The notes under the pieces are model-generated. The model did not search any database. It was not told where the DNA came from and saw nothing but the letters and a program-made list of their open reading frames with translations. Position numbers and translations under genes: made by a program. This document shows positions 40,675 through 49,579 of a stretch of DNA of 64,000 bases, in pieces. The DNA comes from Phytohabitans sp037414955 (GTDB lineage: Bacteria > Actinomycetota > Actinomycetes > Mycobacteriales > Micromonosporaceae): positions 62,001 to 126,000 of the forward strand of contig JBBEWH010000017.1 in NCBI GenBank assembly GCA_037414955.1. Reading direction: 5' to 3'. Each line of letters opens with the position of its first letter. Position 1 is the first letter of the stretch.

Positions 40675-42249
40675 CTACGCGGCGTAGGTTTCGAACTCGG
40701 CGATCTGCGGGGCGCTGGACGAACCGGTGATCTCGAAGGTGATCTTGCTCAGCGAGGTCCGCGCGAAGGTGATGACGCCTGCCCCGCTGCCGGAGGTCAG
40801 GACAGCCCCGGTGTCGTGGTTGAGGACCCGCCAGGATCCGATGCGGCCCGTGGCGCCGGACGCCTCCCGGATGTTGATCCTGGACACCGTGGTGGCGGAG
40901 CCCCACTTGATCGAGATGGAACCGGTCGAGCCGGCCGGCGACCAGTAGGTGCTCATGTTGCCGTCCCGCACGTTGCCGTAGCTCGTCCCGCTGGCCTTGC
41001 TGGAGCCGTCCGCGCCGGCGCCGATGCTGAGGTTGGTCCCGCTGGGCTGGGTCGGTGCCGGCGTGGTCGGTACGGGTGTGGTCGGAGCCGGTGTGGTCGG
41101 GTTCGGCGCGGCGGTGGTCGGTGCCGTCGTCGTCGGTGTCTGCGGCGAGCAGCTGCCGTTCGACACCTGCAGACCCTTGTTGGCGCCGGCCGTCTGGCTC
41201 ACGACGCTCGGCACGCAGCTGGCACTGTCGAGGGTGTAGGAGTACGGGATGCTGACCGTGGTGTTGGACGGCATGCTGGGGCCGGCGGGGTTGGTATCGC
41301 TACCGGGGCTCGACCAGGTCACGTTGTCGAGGATGTTGCCGCTGGCCTGCCAGTAACCGGCCTGGTCGGTGTAGAAGGTGCCCAGGACGTCCTTGGAGTT
41401 CTTGAAATAGTTGTTGTCCACTTTGGCGCGCGCACCCGCCCGGGAGTTGATGCCGGACTCGTGGAGGCTCACGTAGGAGTTGTTGTAGATGTGGGCTACG
41501 CCGCCGCGCAGCAGGGGCGTACGGGAGTCGATGTTCTCGTACAGGTTGTGGTGGTACGTGATGAAGCCGTTCGCGAGGTCGCTCTCGCTGGACCCGACGA
41601 GGCCGCCGCGGCCGGAGTTGCGCAGGATGCTGTAGGACAGCGTCACGTACTGGGTGTTGTTCTTCATGTCGAAGAGCCCGTCGAACCCCTCGGCCTCCCC
41701 ACCCGACGCCTCCAGGGTGACGTGGTCGACCCAGACGTTGCGGACGGTGCTCTCCATGCCGATGGCGTCGCCGCCGTTGGAGAGGGGTGAGCCCGACTTC
41801 TTGACGTTCCGCACGGTCACGTTCTGGATGATGATGTTGCTGGCGTCGCGGATGTGGATGCCCAGCTGGTCGAAGACGGCCCCGCCACCGACCCCGATGA
41901 TCGTGACGTTGCTGATCTCCTTCAGCTCGATCACGTCGGCGGCGGTGTTGCAACTGTTGCCGGACACCTTGGTGGTGTTGCCGTGGTTGATCGTGCCCTC
42001 GACCTGGATGGTGATCGGCGTGCTGCTGCTGGCCCGGCCACACAGGGCCGCATGGATCGCGGTGCCCGTCGTGGCCCGCACCGTCTGCCCGCCCGCACCG
42101 CCCGTGGTGCCACCATTCTGAGTGGCGTAACCGGTGACGCCGCCGGTCGCTGCCGACGCCTCGGGTATCGACAGCACCACACCGGTCGCGGCCACCAGGG
42201 CCGTCGCACCCAGCGCCGCGGAGAGTCGCAGTGCGACTGGTCGTTTCAT
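40675..42249 (-). CDS. Secreted pectate lyase (PL1) with a C-terminal carbohydrate-binding module
   Basis: 524 residues from the ATG at 42247-42249 (GAGG upstream). Signal peptide with cleavage near PEASA/ATGG. The PL1 parallel beta-helix has WVDHVTLE, GFDGLFDMKNNTQYVTLSYS and ITYHHNLYENIDSRTPLLR, which includes the catalytic Arg region. A Thr/Pro linker (PTTTAPTTAAPNPTTPAP) leads to a galactose-binding-like (F5/8-type) module of about 135 residues. It would cleave polygalacturonate outside the cell. It is third in the lyase row; the copy C hairpin lies just upstream. Confidence 0.93.
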   Translation of the reverse strand: MKRPVALRLSAALGATALVAATGVVLSIPEASAATGGVTGYATQNGGTTGGAGGQTVRATTGTAIHAALCGRASSSTPITIQVEGTINHGNTTKVSGNSCNTAADVIELKEISNVTIIGVGGGAVFDQLGIHIRDASNIIIQNVTVRNVKKSGSPLSNGGDAIGMESTVRNVWVDHVTLEASGGEAEGFDGLFDMKNNTQYVTLSYSILRNSGRGGLVGSSESDLANGFITYHHNLYENIDSRTPLLRGGVAHIYNNSYVSLHESGINSRAGARAKVDNNYFKNSKDVLGTFYTDQAGYWQASGNILDNVTWSSPGSDTNPAGPSMPSNTTVSIPYSYTLDSASCVPSVVSQTAGANKGLQVSNGSCSPQTPTTTAPTTAAPNPTTPAPTTPVPTTPAPTQPSGTNLSIGAGADGSSKASGTSYGNVRDGNMSTYWSPAGSTGSISIKWGSATTVSRINIREASGATGRIGSWRVLNHDTGAVLTSGSGAGVITFARTSLSKITFEITGSSSAPQIAEFETYAA

Positions 42250-42290
42250 CCTCGCCTCACGTTTCATCGTTGCCATGCGGAGTGTGGGTG

Positions 42291-42338
42291 AGGAAGGGAC
42301 CCTTTATATGCGAAAAGCGATGGGAAGGGGCCCTTCCT
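42291..42338. terminator. Hairpin of the AAGGGACCCTT family (copy C, chimeric)
   Basis: A 15-bp imperfect stem. The left arm AGGAAGGGACCCTTTATATG matches copy A, while the right arm and loop match the reverse complement of copy B, leaving one A-G mismatch. It lies between two lyase genes. Confidence 0.8.
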
Positions 42339-42423
42339 TGCATGGGAAGCCCGATCGGGGCCGGGCCGCGCGGGAGGCCCGGGCTGATGCCGCCCGTGCC
42401 CCGGCCCCGACCGGGTATGGTGC

Positions 42424-42453
42424 CCGCGGGCGGTGTCTGCCCACCGCCCGCGG
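42424..42453. terminator. GC-rich hairpin after the second lyase gene
   Basis: CCGCGGGCGGTG (42424-42435) pairs perfectly with CACCGCCCGCGG (42442-42453) around TCTGCC. It lies 25 bases beyond the lyase stop at 42478. The region 42339-42423 contains a further complementary pair (GGGGCCGGG/CCCCGGCCCC). Confidence 0.75.
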
Positions 42454-42477
42454 TCACATCTGGGGTGTCTCGGCCCG

Positions 42478-44064
42478 CTAAAGGCCGAGCTTTCCGGTGC
42501 CTGCCCCCGCCGTGACGCTCGCTTTGACGGTGTTCGGGTCGGCGACCGTGTAGCTGTAGTAGCCGCGCGGTTCCTGCACCGTGCCGCTGCAGTCCGGCTG
42601 CCCCGGCTCGGTGCCGACGAAGACGTTGTTGCGCGCCACGCATCGGCCGGCCGGGCCGGCGTAGTTGTTGCTGACCGGTTCTTCCACGTCTTCGAAGTAG
42701 TTGCCTTCGACCACGCAGCCCGCGTTCGCCTGGCAGGCGACACCGACGTCGGTGTTGTAGACGTAGTAGTTGTTGAACACGTGCACCGGCTCGCCGAAGC
42801 GGACCCGCGGGTTGCGCTGCGGGGTGCGGTTGAACCAGTTGTGGTGGTAGGTCACCTTGAGGTTTCCGGTGTCCTGGGCCGCGTTGCTGTCGTCGTGCCC
42901 GAGCAGCATCGTCTTGGTGTGGTTGTGGAAGTGGTTCCACGACACGGTGATGTACGACGAGCCCCGCTTGATGTCGAGCGCGCCGTCATAGCCGTTCGAG
43001 ATGTCGTTGTGGTCGAGCCACACGTGGTGCGAGAACATCTGCACGTTGATGCCGTCGTCCGGGAAGTCGCGGATGGTGAGATTCCGGATGATGACGTTGT
43101 GCACCGCGTCCGCAGGTGGCGTGGTGACGCTGCTGATCGGCAGGCCGATGTTGAAACCGCCACCGGTGATGCCGGAACTCGCACCGACGCCCACGATGGT
43201 CTTGTCGGACGTCACGTCGTGCATCGGGCCGGGTAGCGCGATCATGCCGCTCACCCGGATGTTCAACGGTCCACTTTGGACGATCGCCGCGAGCAGCTCG
43301 GCCGCGGTGTCCACAGTGACCGTCGGACCGCCGGCCCCGCCGGTGGTGCCGTTCTGGCCGAGCGTGTTGACCGAGGCGAACCCGATCGGCGGCGCACCGG
43401 GGTCGAGCGGCGGTTCGGTCGGCGGCAGGGTGGGCCCGCCGCTGGTCGGGCCGGGGGTGGGCTCGGCGACTCCGGTGGCGACCGCGACATCGTCGACGGT
43501 GACACTGGCGTAGTAGGCCGCCACGCCGGCCCGGCCGCTCGCGAACGCCGCGTCGGTGGCGGTGACCGCGAGCGCGCCGTTGACGTATCCGCGCAGGGAG
43601 GTGCCGATCGCGTCGAGCCGGAGCGTCGTCCAGCTGCCGACCGCGCCGCCGCCGCTGGCGCTGCCCAGCACGACCGGGCTGCTGCCGGCCCGCTTGACCA
43701 GCTGTACGCCGCCGGAGTTGGTGAGCACCAGCGCGTAGTAGTTGCTGGTGCTCTGCGCCCGGGCGATGACGCCGGTGAACCGGCCGGACCCGTTGAAGCC
43801 GGTGGGCTTCACCCGGGCCTGCACCGAATAGTCGGTCCAGTTCGTCGCACCGACTAGGCTGCGGGCGTCACTGCTCACGCCCGACTGGCGGTACGCCAGC
43901 GATCCGTCGGTCACGACCGACCAGCTACCGCCCGATGTGGACCAGCCGCTGGCGTTGCCGTCCTGGAAGTCGTCGGAGAGGAGCGTGTCGGCGAACGCGT
44001 ACGGCGCGGCCGCGACGACCAGTGCGCCAGCGGCGACGGTGGCGAACAGGACCTTCCGTTTCAT
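42478..44064 (-). CDS. Secreted pectate lyase (PL1) with an N-terminal beta-sandwich module
   Basis: 528 residues from the ATG at 44062-44064 (GGGAGGG upstream; the longer frame is rejected). The signal peptide MKRKVLFATVAAGALVVAAA ends near AFA/DTLL. Residues about 25-200 form a LamG/CBM-like domain (LLSDDFQDGNASGWSTSGG), then a Pro/Thr linker and the PL1 helix with VWLDHNDIS, GALDIKRGSSYITVSWNHFH and VTYHHNWFNRTPQRNPRVRF. Ten bases downstream of the third lyase gene in the same direction, so co-transcribed with it. Confidence 0.93.
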   Translation of the reverse strand: MKRKVLFATVAAGALVVAAAPYAFADTLLSDDFQDGNASGWSTSGGSWSVVTDGSLAYRQSGVSSDARSLVGATNWTDYSVQARVKPTGFNGSGRFTGVIARAQSTSNYYALVLTNSGGVQLVKRAGSSPVVLGSASGGGAVGSWTTLRLDAIGTSLRGYVNGALAVTATDAAFASGRAGVAAYYASVTVDDVAVATGVAEPTPGPTSGGPTLPPTEPPLDPGAPPIGFASVNTLGQNGTTGGAGGPTVTVDTAAELLAAIVQSGPLNIRVSGMIALPGPMHDVTSDKTIVGVGASSGITGGGFNIGLPISSVTTPPADAVHNVIIRNLTIRDFPDDGINVQMFSHHVWLDHNDISNGYDGALDIKRGSSYITVSWNHFHNHTKTMLLGHDDSNAAQDTGNLKVTYHHNWFNRTPQRNPRVRFGEPVHVFNNYYVYNTDVGVACQANAGCVVEGNYFEDVEEPVSNNYAGPAGRCVARNNVFVGTEPGQPDCSGTVQEPRGYYSYTVADPNTVKASVTAGAGTGKLGL

Positions 44065-44074
44065 TCGACCCTCC

Positions 44075-45379
44075 CTAGCAGGGCAACCGGCCGGCGCCGG
44101 CGGCGAGCGTGACGAACGGAACCGCGGCCGCCGGTAGCACCGGACCGGATCGCAGGGTGGGCGTCCAGCCCGCGTCAACGCCCAGGTCGGGGTCGTTCGC
44201 GGCGTTGTAGGCGTCGAGGAGGCTCACCGGGCCCGGACGCTGGTTGCCGGTGCGCACCCAGGTGCCCTTCTCGGTGATGGCCGTGCCGCCCCAGTCGTAG
44301 ACGATGTCGGCCGGCGTCACACCCTCGCCCAGCGCGAGGAAGTTGTTCTCCGCGTGGACGGCGGACTGGACCCCGACACCCCAGGCGTACGAGAACCCGT
44401 CACCGGCCAGCTTGTAGAAGTTGTTGTAGAGGTCGACCTGTCCGAAACGGACCCGGGGCAGCCGCTGCATGGTGCCGTCGAAGACGTTGTGATGCAGGGT
44501 GACGTTGAGCCGCCCGACGTCCGGCCCGACCGTGTTGGACGAACCGATCAGCATCACCTTGTCGCGCCCGGTGAACCGGTTGAACGACGCGGTGACCAGG
44601 CTCGCGGTGTGGGTGATGTCGAGCGCGCCGTCGTGCACCTGGTACGGCCGTCCGAAGTGGACCGGTTGGGCGCTGTCCGGGTTGTCGCCGTCGGAGAACG
44701 TGTTGTGGTCGATCCATACGTTTTCGCTGCGGCGCACCGAGATCAGATCGAACTGCGAGTTCCAGTTCCCGGCGTCGCCGTCGGTGGGCGACCAGGCCGG
44801 GAAGCAATCCTGGGCGTCGACCAGGTGGAGGTTTCGGACGATGACGTTGTTGGCCAGATTGACCATCAGGGTCACGTGTTCGAGGGTCGCGCCGCGCAGG
44901 CCGACGATCGTCGTGTTGGGGCCGACGTTGACCTGTGTATAGGCGGTCTGGTTGGCGACCGACCGCACGCGCGCCTGCTCCAGCGGCCCGCTCGGGGTGA
45001 CGCGTCCCCAGACCGCGGGGTCGTAGGCGGCCAGGTAGGCGTCCAATGAATACGCGGGGTCGGCCAGCGCGTCGCACCCGCCGTCGAGCCCTTCGAAGCC
45101 GTCGATCGTGCCCTTGACGTACACGATCTTCGGCGTGTCGCCCGCCACCGCCGCCACAAGCTCGGCGCGGTTCGTCGCAATGTGAACGTTTTCGTCGGTG
45201 GCGGCGGAACCGCCGGTGGTGCCGGGACCGGACGCGGCCCAGCCATCGTTGGCCGGCAATACCTGCCGGCCGAGTTTGCGCGCTCCCCAGGACAGCTCAT
45301 CACCGGCACTCGCTGGGCCGGCAGCTACCGCCACCAGCGCGAGCCCGGCCGTCACGGCGGCCAATCGCCTCAATCGCAT
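44075..45379 (-). CDS. Secreted pectate lyase (PL1), catalytic domain only
   Basis: 434 residues. The signal peptide LAAVTAGLALVAVAAGPASA is followed directly by a PL1 beta-helix: VWIDHNTFSDGD, GALDITHTASLVTASFNRFT, VTLHHNVFDGTMQRLPRVRF. It has no binding module. It is the promoter-proximal gene of a two-gene unit with the lyase at 42478. The 216-bp region upstream contains TTTGCA direct repeats like the LacI sites at 52369 and a plausible TTGACT -35 box. Confidence 0.93.
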   Translation of the reverse strand: MRLRRLAAVTAGLALVAVAAGPASAGDELSWGARKLGRQVLPANDGWAASGPGTTGGSAATDENVHIATNRAELVAAVAGDTPKIVYVKGTIDGFEGLDGGCDALADPAYSLDAYLAAYDPAVWGRVTPSGPLEQARVRSVANQTAYTQVNVGPNTTIVGLRGATLEHVTLMVNLANNVIVRNLHLVDAQDCFPAWSPTDGDAGNWNSQFDLISVRRSENVWIDHNTFSDGDNPDSAQPVHFGRPYQVHDGALDITHTASLVTASFNRFTGRDKVMLIGSSNTVGPDVGRLNVTLHHNVFDGTMQRLPRVRFGQVDLYNNFYKLAGDGFSYAWGVGVQSAVHAENNFLALGEGVTPADIVYDWGGTAITEKGTWVRTGNQRPGPVSLLDAYNAANDPDLGVDAGWTPTLRSGPVLPAAAVPFVTLAAGAGRLPC

Positions 45380-45459
45380 CGCACTCTCCGTGCAGTCTCG
45401 TAACGCGCTCTTAACAAGAAAGCTACGTATCTGCGCTTAAGAGAGTCAATGCCTTATGT

Positions 45460-45477
45460 TTGCAGGTATTTTGCAAC
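45460..45477. promoter_or_regulatory. Candidate LacI operator upstream of the lyase unit
   Basis: TTTGCA at 45460-45465 and 45471-45476 are spaced one helical turn apart, and TTGCA/TGCAA also form an inverted repeat. A minus-strand -35 (TTGACT, complement of 45445-45450) lies just downstream, with TAGCTT 18 bases on. Confidence 0.55.
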
Positions 45478-45565
45478 AAAAGCGGGCAACCCACGTGGGC
45501 CCGGCGACGAATTGCCGAGATAAGGGGTGTTCAGTCCGATTTCTACCGAACGATCGTCGCCGATG

Positions 45566-45582
45566 TTTGCAGCACGTTTGCC
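45566..45582. promoter_or_regulatory. Second TTTGCA direct repeat upstream of the lyase unit
   Basis: TTTGCA (45566-45571) and TTTGCC (45577-45582) have the same 11-bp period as the pair at 45460. Two such pairs 106 bp apart could allow looping by a LacI-type tetramer or dimer pair. Confidence 0.45.
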
Positions 45583-45595
45583 TAACGCCGCAGCG

Positions 45596-46756
45596 TCAGG
45601 CCCGGTCGCCCTCCTTATCGATCTTCAGCTCAACCTTCAACGGCGGCACCGCCCACGGCACCGCCAGCTCCGAGAACAGCGCTCGCCGCTCGGCCGCCTC
45701 GCGTAGCACCCCGTTGATGCCGTTGACGGACAGCACCCGCTCCGGTGGCGCGCCGGTCGCGGTGACCAGGTCGCCGCCGAGCAGCGTGGGCAGTGGCGCC
45801 TCATGCAGCACGTCGAGCACCGCCGTGAACGGCGCGGTGCGGGCCAGCGGCGCGATCAGCGGCTCGCCGGTGGCCCGGTGCGCGATCAGGTTCTCCAGCA
45901 GTCTGGTGCGGCCGGGCACGTGGCGCAGCTCCGGGTCGCCCGGCAGGCGCAGCCGGTCCGTCGGGTACTCCAGCACGGCGGTGCCGGCCGTGCCGTACAC
46001 GATGACCTCACCTTCGATCTTGTCTTCGCCGCAGAGCGTGAGGGCGACCAGGATCGGCAGGCCGTTGTCGAGGGTGATGCGCATGCAGGCGGTGTCGTCG
46101 ACCTCGATGTCCCGGCAGCGGTACCGCTCAAGCTCCACAGTGGAGGGCAGCGAGTCGGCGATGGCGAGGCACTGCATCCACGCGTGGGCAAGGGGATTCG
46201 CGAGTGCGCCGTCGAGCGACGGCTGCCCGTCGAGGGTCCGCCGGCCGGCCCACGGCGAGCGCTGGTAATACGCGTCGGCGCGCTTCCAGGAAGCCACGGT
46301 CGCGATACCGGTGACGGCGCCGAGCTGTCCACTCTGGATGGCCGAGGTGAGTTGGGCCAGCGCCACCGAGCCGAGCGCCTGGAAGCCCACCTGGCAGGCC
46401 CGGCCGGTCTCGGCCAGCACCCCGGCGAGCGCGCGGTGCTCGTCGAGCGACAGCACCGGCGGCTTCTCCAGCAACACGTCCGCGCCGGCGCGCAGCGCGT
46501 CGGTCGCGAACGGCGCGTGGGTGGCCGGCGGCGTGCAGATGATCACCACATCGGGACGCGCGGTCCGCAGCATCTCGCGGTGGTCGGTGAACAGGTCGCA
46601 GCCGTCGGGTACCGGTGCGTCCGGCGTCGCCTCGATCGGGCGCACGTCGACCAGGCCGACCAGCCGCACCCGCCCGCCGGCGTGCAGCGGCGCGATCTGC
46701 CGCCGGTGCCAGAGCCCATGGCCGCTCGCACCGATCAGCGCCACCCGCGTCGTCAT
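45596..46756 (-). CDS. Gfo/Idh/MocA family oxidoreductase
   Basis: 386 residues. The N-terminal Rossmann motif is VALIGASGHGLWHRRQ, with the family Lys in LLEKPPVLSLDEH (EKP). The C-terminal alpha/beta domain includes NPLAHAWMQCLAIADSLPS. NAD(P)-dependent oxidation/reduction of a sugar or inositol-like substrate. It is last in the uronate operon, separated from the reductase gene only by element copy 10. The exact substrate is not predictable. Confidence 0.88.
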   Translation of the reverse strand: MTTRVALIGASGHGLWHRRQIAPLHAGGRVRLVGLVDVRPIEATPDAPVPDGCDLFTDHREMLRTARPDVVIICTPPATHAPFATDALRAGADVLLEKPPVLSLDEHRALAGVLAETGRACQVGFQALGSVALAQLTSAIQSGQLGAVTGIATVASWKRADAYYQRSPWAGRRTLDGQPSLDGALANPLAHAWMQCLAIADSLPSTVELERYRCRDIEVDDTACMRITLDNGLPILVALTLCGEDKIEGEVIVYGTAGTAVLEYPTDRLRLPGDPELRHVPGRTRLLENLIAHRATGEPLIAPLARTAPFTAVLDVLHEAPLPTLLGGDLVTATGAPPERVLSVNGINGVLREAAERRALFSELAVPWAVPPLKVELKIDKEGDRA

Positions 46757-46772
46757 CCCTCGTCCTCCTCTT

Positions 46773-46828
46773 CATGATCAGGGCGTCCTTCAAGCTGTTC
46801 TAACGACTTGAGGGACGCCCTGATCATG
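46773..46828. repeat. 56-bp palindromic element (copy 10), inside the uronate operon
   Basis: CAGGGCG arm type. It supplies the TGA stop (46824-46826) of the reductase gene and ends 16 bases before the next start at 46756, so it sits inside an operon. Confidence 0.95.
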
Positions 46829-48302
46829 ACATTGCTCCCCGTAGGGTGTGCTCGACACCGTGCTGGTCCAGCGCGGTGAGCCAGCCGATGACCAGCTCGC
46901 GCAGCGGCTCGTCGGCGGCCAGCTCGGCCGGGAAGACGTCGGTCAACCCGAACAGCGCGTCGACCACACCCTCCGGGGTGTCCTTGCCATCGGCGAGCGC
47001 GGCGCGGATCCGCTCCGCCAGCGGGTCGTTGAGCGGCAGCGGTTGGCCGTCGTCGGCGGTGCCGCCGACGAACCGCATCCACGCCGCGAGCACCAGCGCG
47101 CCCCAGCGCGGCGACGCACCGGCCGCGCGGCGGTCCATGATCGTGTGCAGTACCCGCTGCGGCAGCTTCTGCGAACCGTCCATCGCCACCTGGATCGTGC
47201 GGTGCCGGATCGCCGCGTTCGCGAACCGGTCCAGCACCGAATCGCCGTACTCCACGACGGACACGCCAGCCGGTGGCTGGAAGCTGGTCGCGACGTCCTC
47301 GGCGACGAACCGGCGCAGCGCGTCGCGCATCCCCGGAATCGCCAGCGCCTCCGCGATCATCTCCCGGCCGGCGAGCGCACCGAGGTACGCCAGCGCGGAG
47401 TGCACGCCGTTGAGCGCGCGCAGCTTCAGCCGCTCCCACGGCCCGGCGTCGTCGGTGAGGACCGCCCCGGCGCGCTCCCACGCCGGCCGGCCGCCGGGAA
47501 ACCGGTCCTCGATGACCCATTCCTGGTACGGCTCGGCCGCCACCGCCGCCAGGTCGCTCACCCCGAGCAGCCGCTCGGTCGTGGCCAGGGTGTCCGGAGT
47601 GGACGCCGGCACGATCCGATCTACCATGCTGCCCGGAAACGTCACGTTGGCGTGTACCCAGTCGACCACCGGGCTGTCCGTGCGGCCGTACTCGAGGGCC
47701 TGAGTGACCAGGCCGTGCAACCGCTTCCCGTTGGACGGCAGGTTGTCGCAGCTGAGCAGCGCGATCGGTCCGGCGTCCGCGGCCGCCCGGGCGATCAGGC
47801 CGCGCACCAGCAGGCCCGGCACCGTCGTGGGTGGACGGTCGCTGGTCAGGTCGGCGGCCACCGCCGGGTCGGGACGCATCCGGCCGGTCGCCGGGTCGAG
47901 CTGGTACGCCTTCTCCGTCACGGTCAGCGTGACCATCCGGATGGCGGGGTCGGCGAGCAGGTTCACCACGCCCTGCGGGTGGCTCGCCGCGTGCCGTACC
48001 CCCGCGAACGCACCGACCACCGCGCAGTGCGCGCCGTCCCCGGACAGCGACGTCACGCTGAAGAGGCAGTCCTGCGCGGCGAGGTTGTTCACCACCTCGG
48101 TGCTGCGCGGGGCGACGCCGATGATGCCCCAGTCACCACCGGCGGCGGCGAGCGCGGCCTCGGTGTAGACCGCCTGGTGCGCCCGGTGGAACGCGCCCAC
48201 GCCGAGATGCACGATGCCAGCGGGCACCGCCCCCGGGCGGACCCGGGGGCGGCTCTCCACGGGCACCTTGCGCAACGTGCCGAGCGACAACCTCACTGCC
48301 AT
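46824..48302 (-). CDS. Mannitol dehydrogenase-family reductase, fructuronate/tagaturonate reductase-like
   Basis: 492 residues from the ATG at 48300-48302; a GTG at 48296 would give a GTGA overlap with the upstream stop. The N-terminal Rossmann part is GIVHLGVGAFHRAHQAVYTE. The long-chain mannitol dehydrogenase motif is LKLRALNGVHSALAYLG, with the catalytic Lys region and Asn/His. In uronate pathways this family (UxaB/UxuB) reduces the keto-uronate made by UxaC. Which epimer it makes cannot be read from sequence. The stop TGA is in element copy 10. Confidence 0.88.
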   Translation of the reverse strand: MAVRLSLGTLRKVPVESRPRVRPGAVPAGIVHLGVGAFHRAHQAVYTEAALAAAGGDWGIIGVAPRSTEVVNNLAAQDCLFSVTSLSGDGAHCAVVGAFAGVRHAASHPQGVVNLLADPAIRMVTLTVTEKAYQLDPATGRMRPDPAVAADLTSDRPPTTVPGLLVRGLIARAAADAGPIALLSCDNLPSNGKRLHGLVTQALEYGRTDSPVVDWVHANVTFPGSMVDRIVPASTPDTLATTERLLGVSDLAAVAAEPYQEWVIEDRFPGGRPAWERAGAVLTDDAGPWERLKLRALNGVHSALAYLGALAGREMIAEALAIPGMRDALRRFVAEDVATSFQPPAGVSVVEYGDSVLDRFANAAIRHRTIQVAMDGSQKLPQRVLHTIMDRRAAGASPRWGALVLAAWMRFVGGTADDGQPLPLNDPLAERIRAALADGKDTPEGVVDALFGLTDVFPAELAADEPLRELVIGWLTALDQHGVEHTLRGAMS

Positions 48303-49579
48303 GCCGGCCCGTCCGGGAACGAGTATTCGGCGATGGACTCGGGCTTCATGGTGGCGCTGTAGCCGGACTCTTCCGGCAGCAGGTACCGGCCGCCCCGGGT
48401 GCGCACCGGGTCGACGAAGTGTTCGTGCAGGTGGTCGACGTACTCCACCATGCGGCCGTCGAGCGACGTGCCCACCCGCAGGAAGTCGAAGATGGCCAGG
48501 TGCTGGACGTACTCGCAGAGCCCCACGCCGCCGGCGTGCGGGCAGATCGGCACGCCGAACTTGGCGGCCATGAGGATCTCGGACAGCACCTCGTTGACGC
48601 CGCCGACCCGGCACGCGTCGATCTGCATGACGCCGATCGCCTCGGCCTGCAGGAGCTGCTTGAAGATGACCCGGTTCGCGGCCACCTCGCCGGTGGCCAC
48701 CCTGATGGGGGCGACCGCCTGCTGGATGCGGGCGTGGCCGAGCACGTCGTCGGCGTGCGTCGGCTCCTCGATCCAATAGGGATCGAACTCGGCCAGCCGC
48801 GCCATGTTGGCGATCGCCTCGTCGACGTCCCACACCTGGTTGGCGTCCATCATCAGCAACGCGTCCGGCCCGATCTCCTCGCGGATGATCCGGGCCCGGC
48901 GCACGTCGTCGTCGATCGGGCCGCCGACCTTCATCTTCATGGCCCGCCAACCCTCGGCGTACGCCTGGCGGGTGAGCGCCCGCACCTTGTCGTCCGGGTA
49001 GCCCAGCCACCCGACCGACGTGGTGTACGACGGGAAGCCGTCCCGCTCCAGCTCGCGCAGCCGGTCGTCGATGCCGACCAGTCCCTTGTCGAGGATGGCG
49101 GCGGCCTCCGCCGGCGTCAGCGCGTCGGTGATGTGGTGGAAGTCGACGCTGCCCACCAACTCCTCGGTGGACATCTCGGCGAGCAGCCGCCACAACGGCT
49201 TGCGCTCCACCTTGGCGCGCAGGTCCCAGACCGCGTTGACGACGGCGCCGGTCGCCATGTGGATGACGCCCTTCTCCGGGCCCAGCCAGCGCAGCTGCAC
49301 GTCGGCGCTCAGCGACCGCCAGAACGCCACCGGGTCGGCGAACATCTCCGCGAGGGTCTTGCCCACCACGTGGTGCGCCAGCGCCCGCACCGCGGCACAG
49401 GTGATCTCGTTGCCGCGACCGTTGGTGAAGGTGAAACCGGCGCCCTCGACGCCCGCGTCGGTCTTCAGCGAGACGTACGTCGCCGAGTAGTCGCCGCGGT
49501 TGATCGCGTCCGAGCCGTCGCCGGCCGCCGCGGTGGGAAACCGCACGTCGTGTACGTCGACAGCGGTAATCGTGGTCAC
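48293..49579 (-). CDS. Enolase-superfamily sugar-acid dehydratase, L-fuconate dehydratase-like
   Basis: 428 residues, GTG start overlapping the uxaC stop (GTGA at 49576-49579). Catalytic Lys pair in AMKMKVGG, metal ligands Asp in LLMMDANQVW, Glu in YWIEEPT and Glu in RVATGEVAANR, and His in ICPHAGGVGLCEY. The closest match I recall is L-fuconate dehydratase (ENOSF1/FucD). L-galactonate dehydratase of the fungal galacturonate pathway belongs to the same group. The operon has no UxaA or UxuA, so this is probably its dehydratase. Confidence 0.85.
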   Translation of the reverse strand: MTTITAVDVHDVRFPTAAAGDGSDAINRGDYSATYVSLKTDAGVEGAGFTFTNGRGNEITCAAVRALAHHVVGKTLAEMFADPVAFWRSLSADVQLRWLGPEKGVIHMATGAVVNAVWDLRAKVERKPLWRLLAEMSTEELVGSVDFHHITDALTPAEAAAILDKGLVGIDDRLRELERDGFPSYTTSVGWLGYPDDKVRALTRQAYAEGWRAMKMKVGGPIDDDVRRARIIREEIGPDALLMMDANQVWDVDEAIANMARLAEFDPYWIEEPTHADDVLGHARIQQAVAPIRVATGEVAANRVIFKQLLQAEAIGVMQIDACRVGGVNEVLSEILMAAKFGVPICPHAGGVGLCEYVQHLAIFDFLRVGTSLDGRMVEYVDHLHEHFVDPVRTRGGRYLLPEESGYSATMKPESIAEYSFPDGPAWQ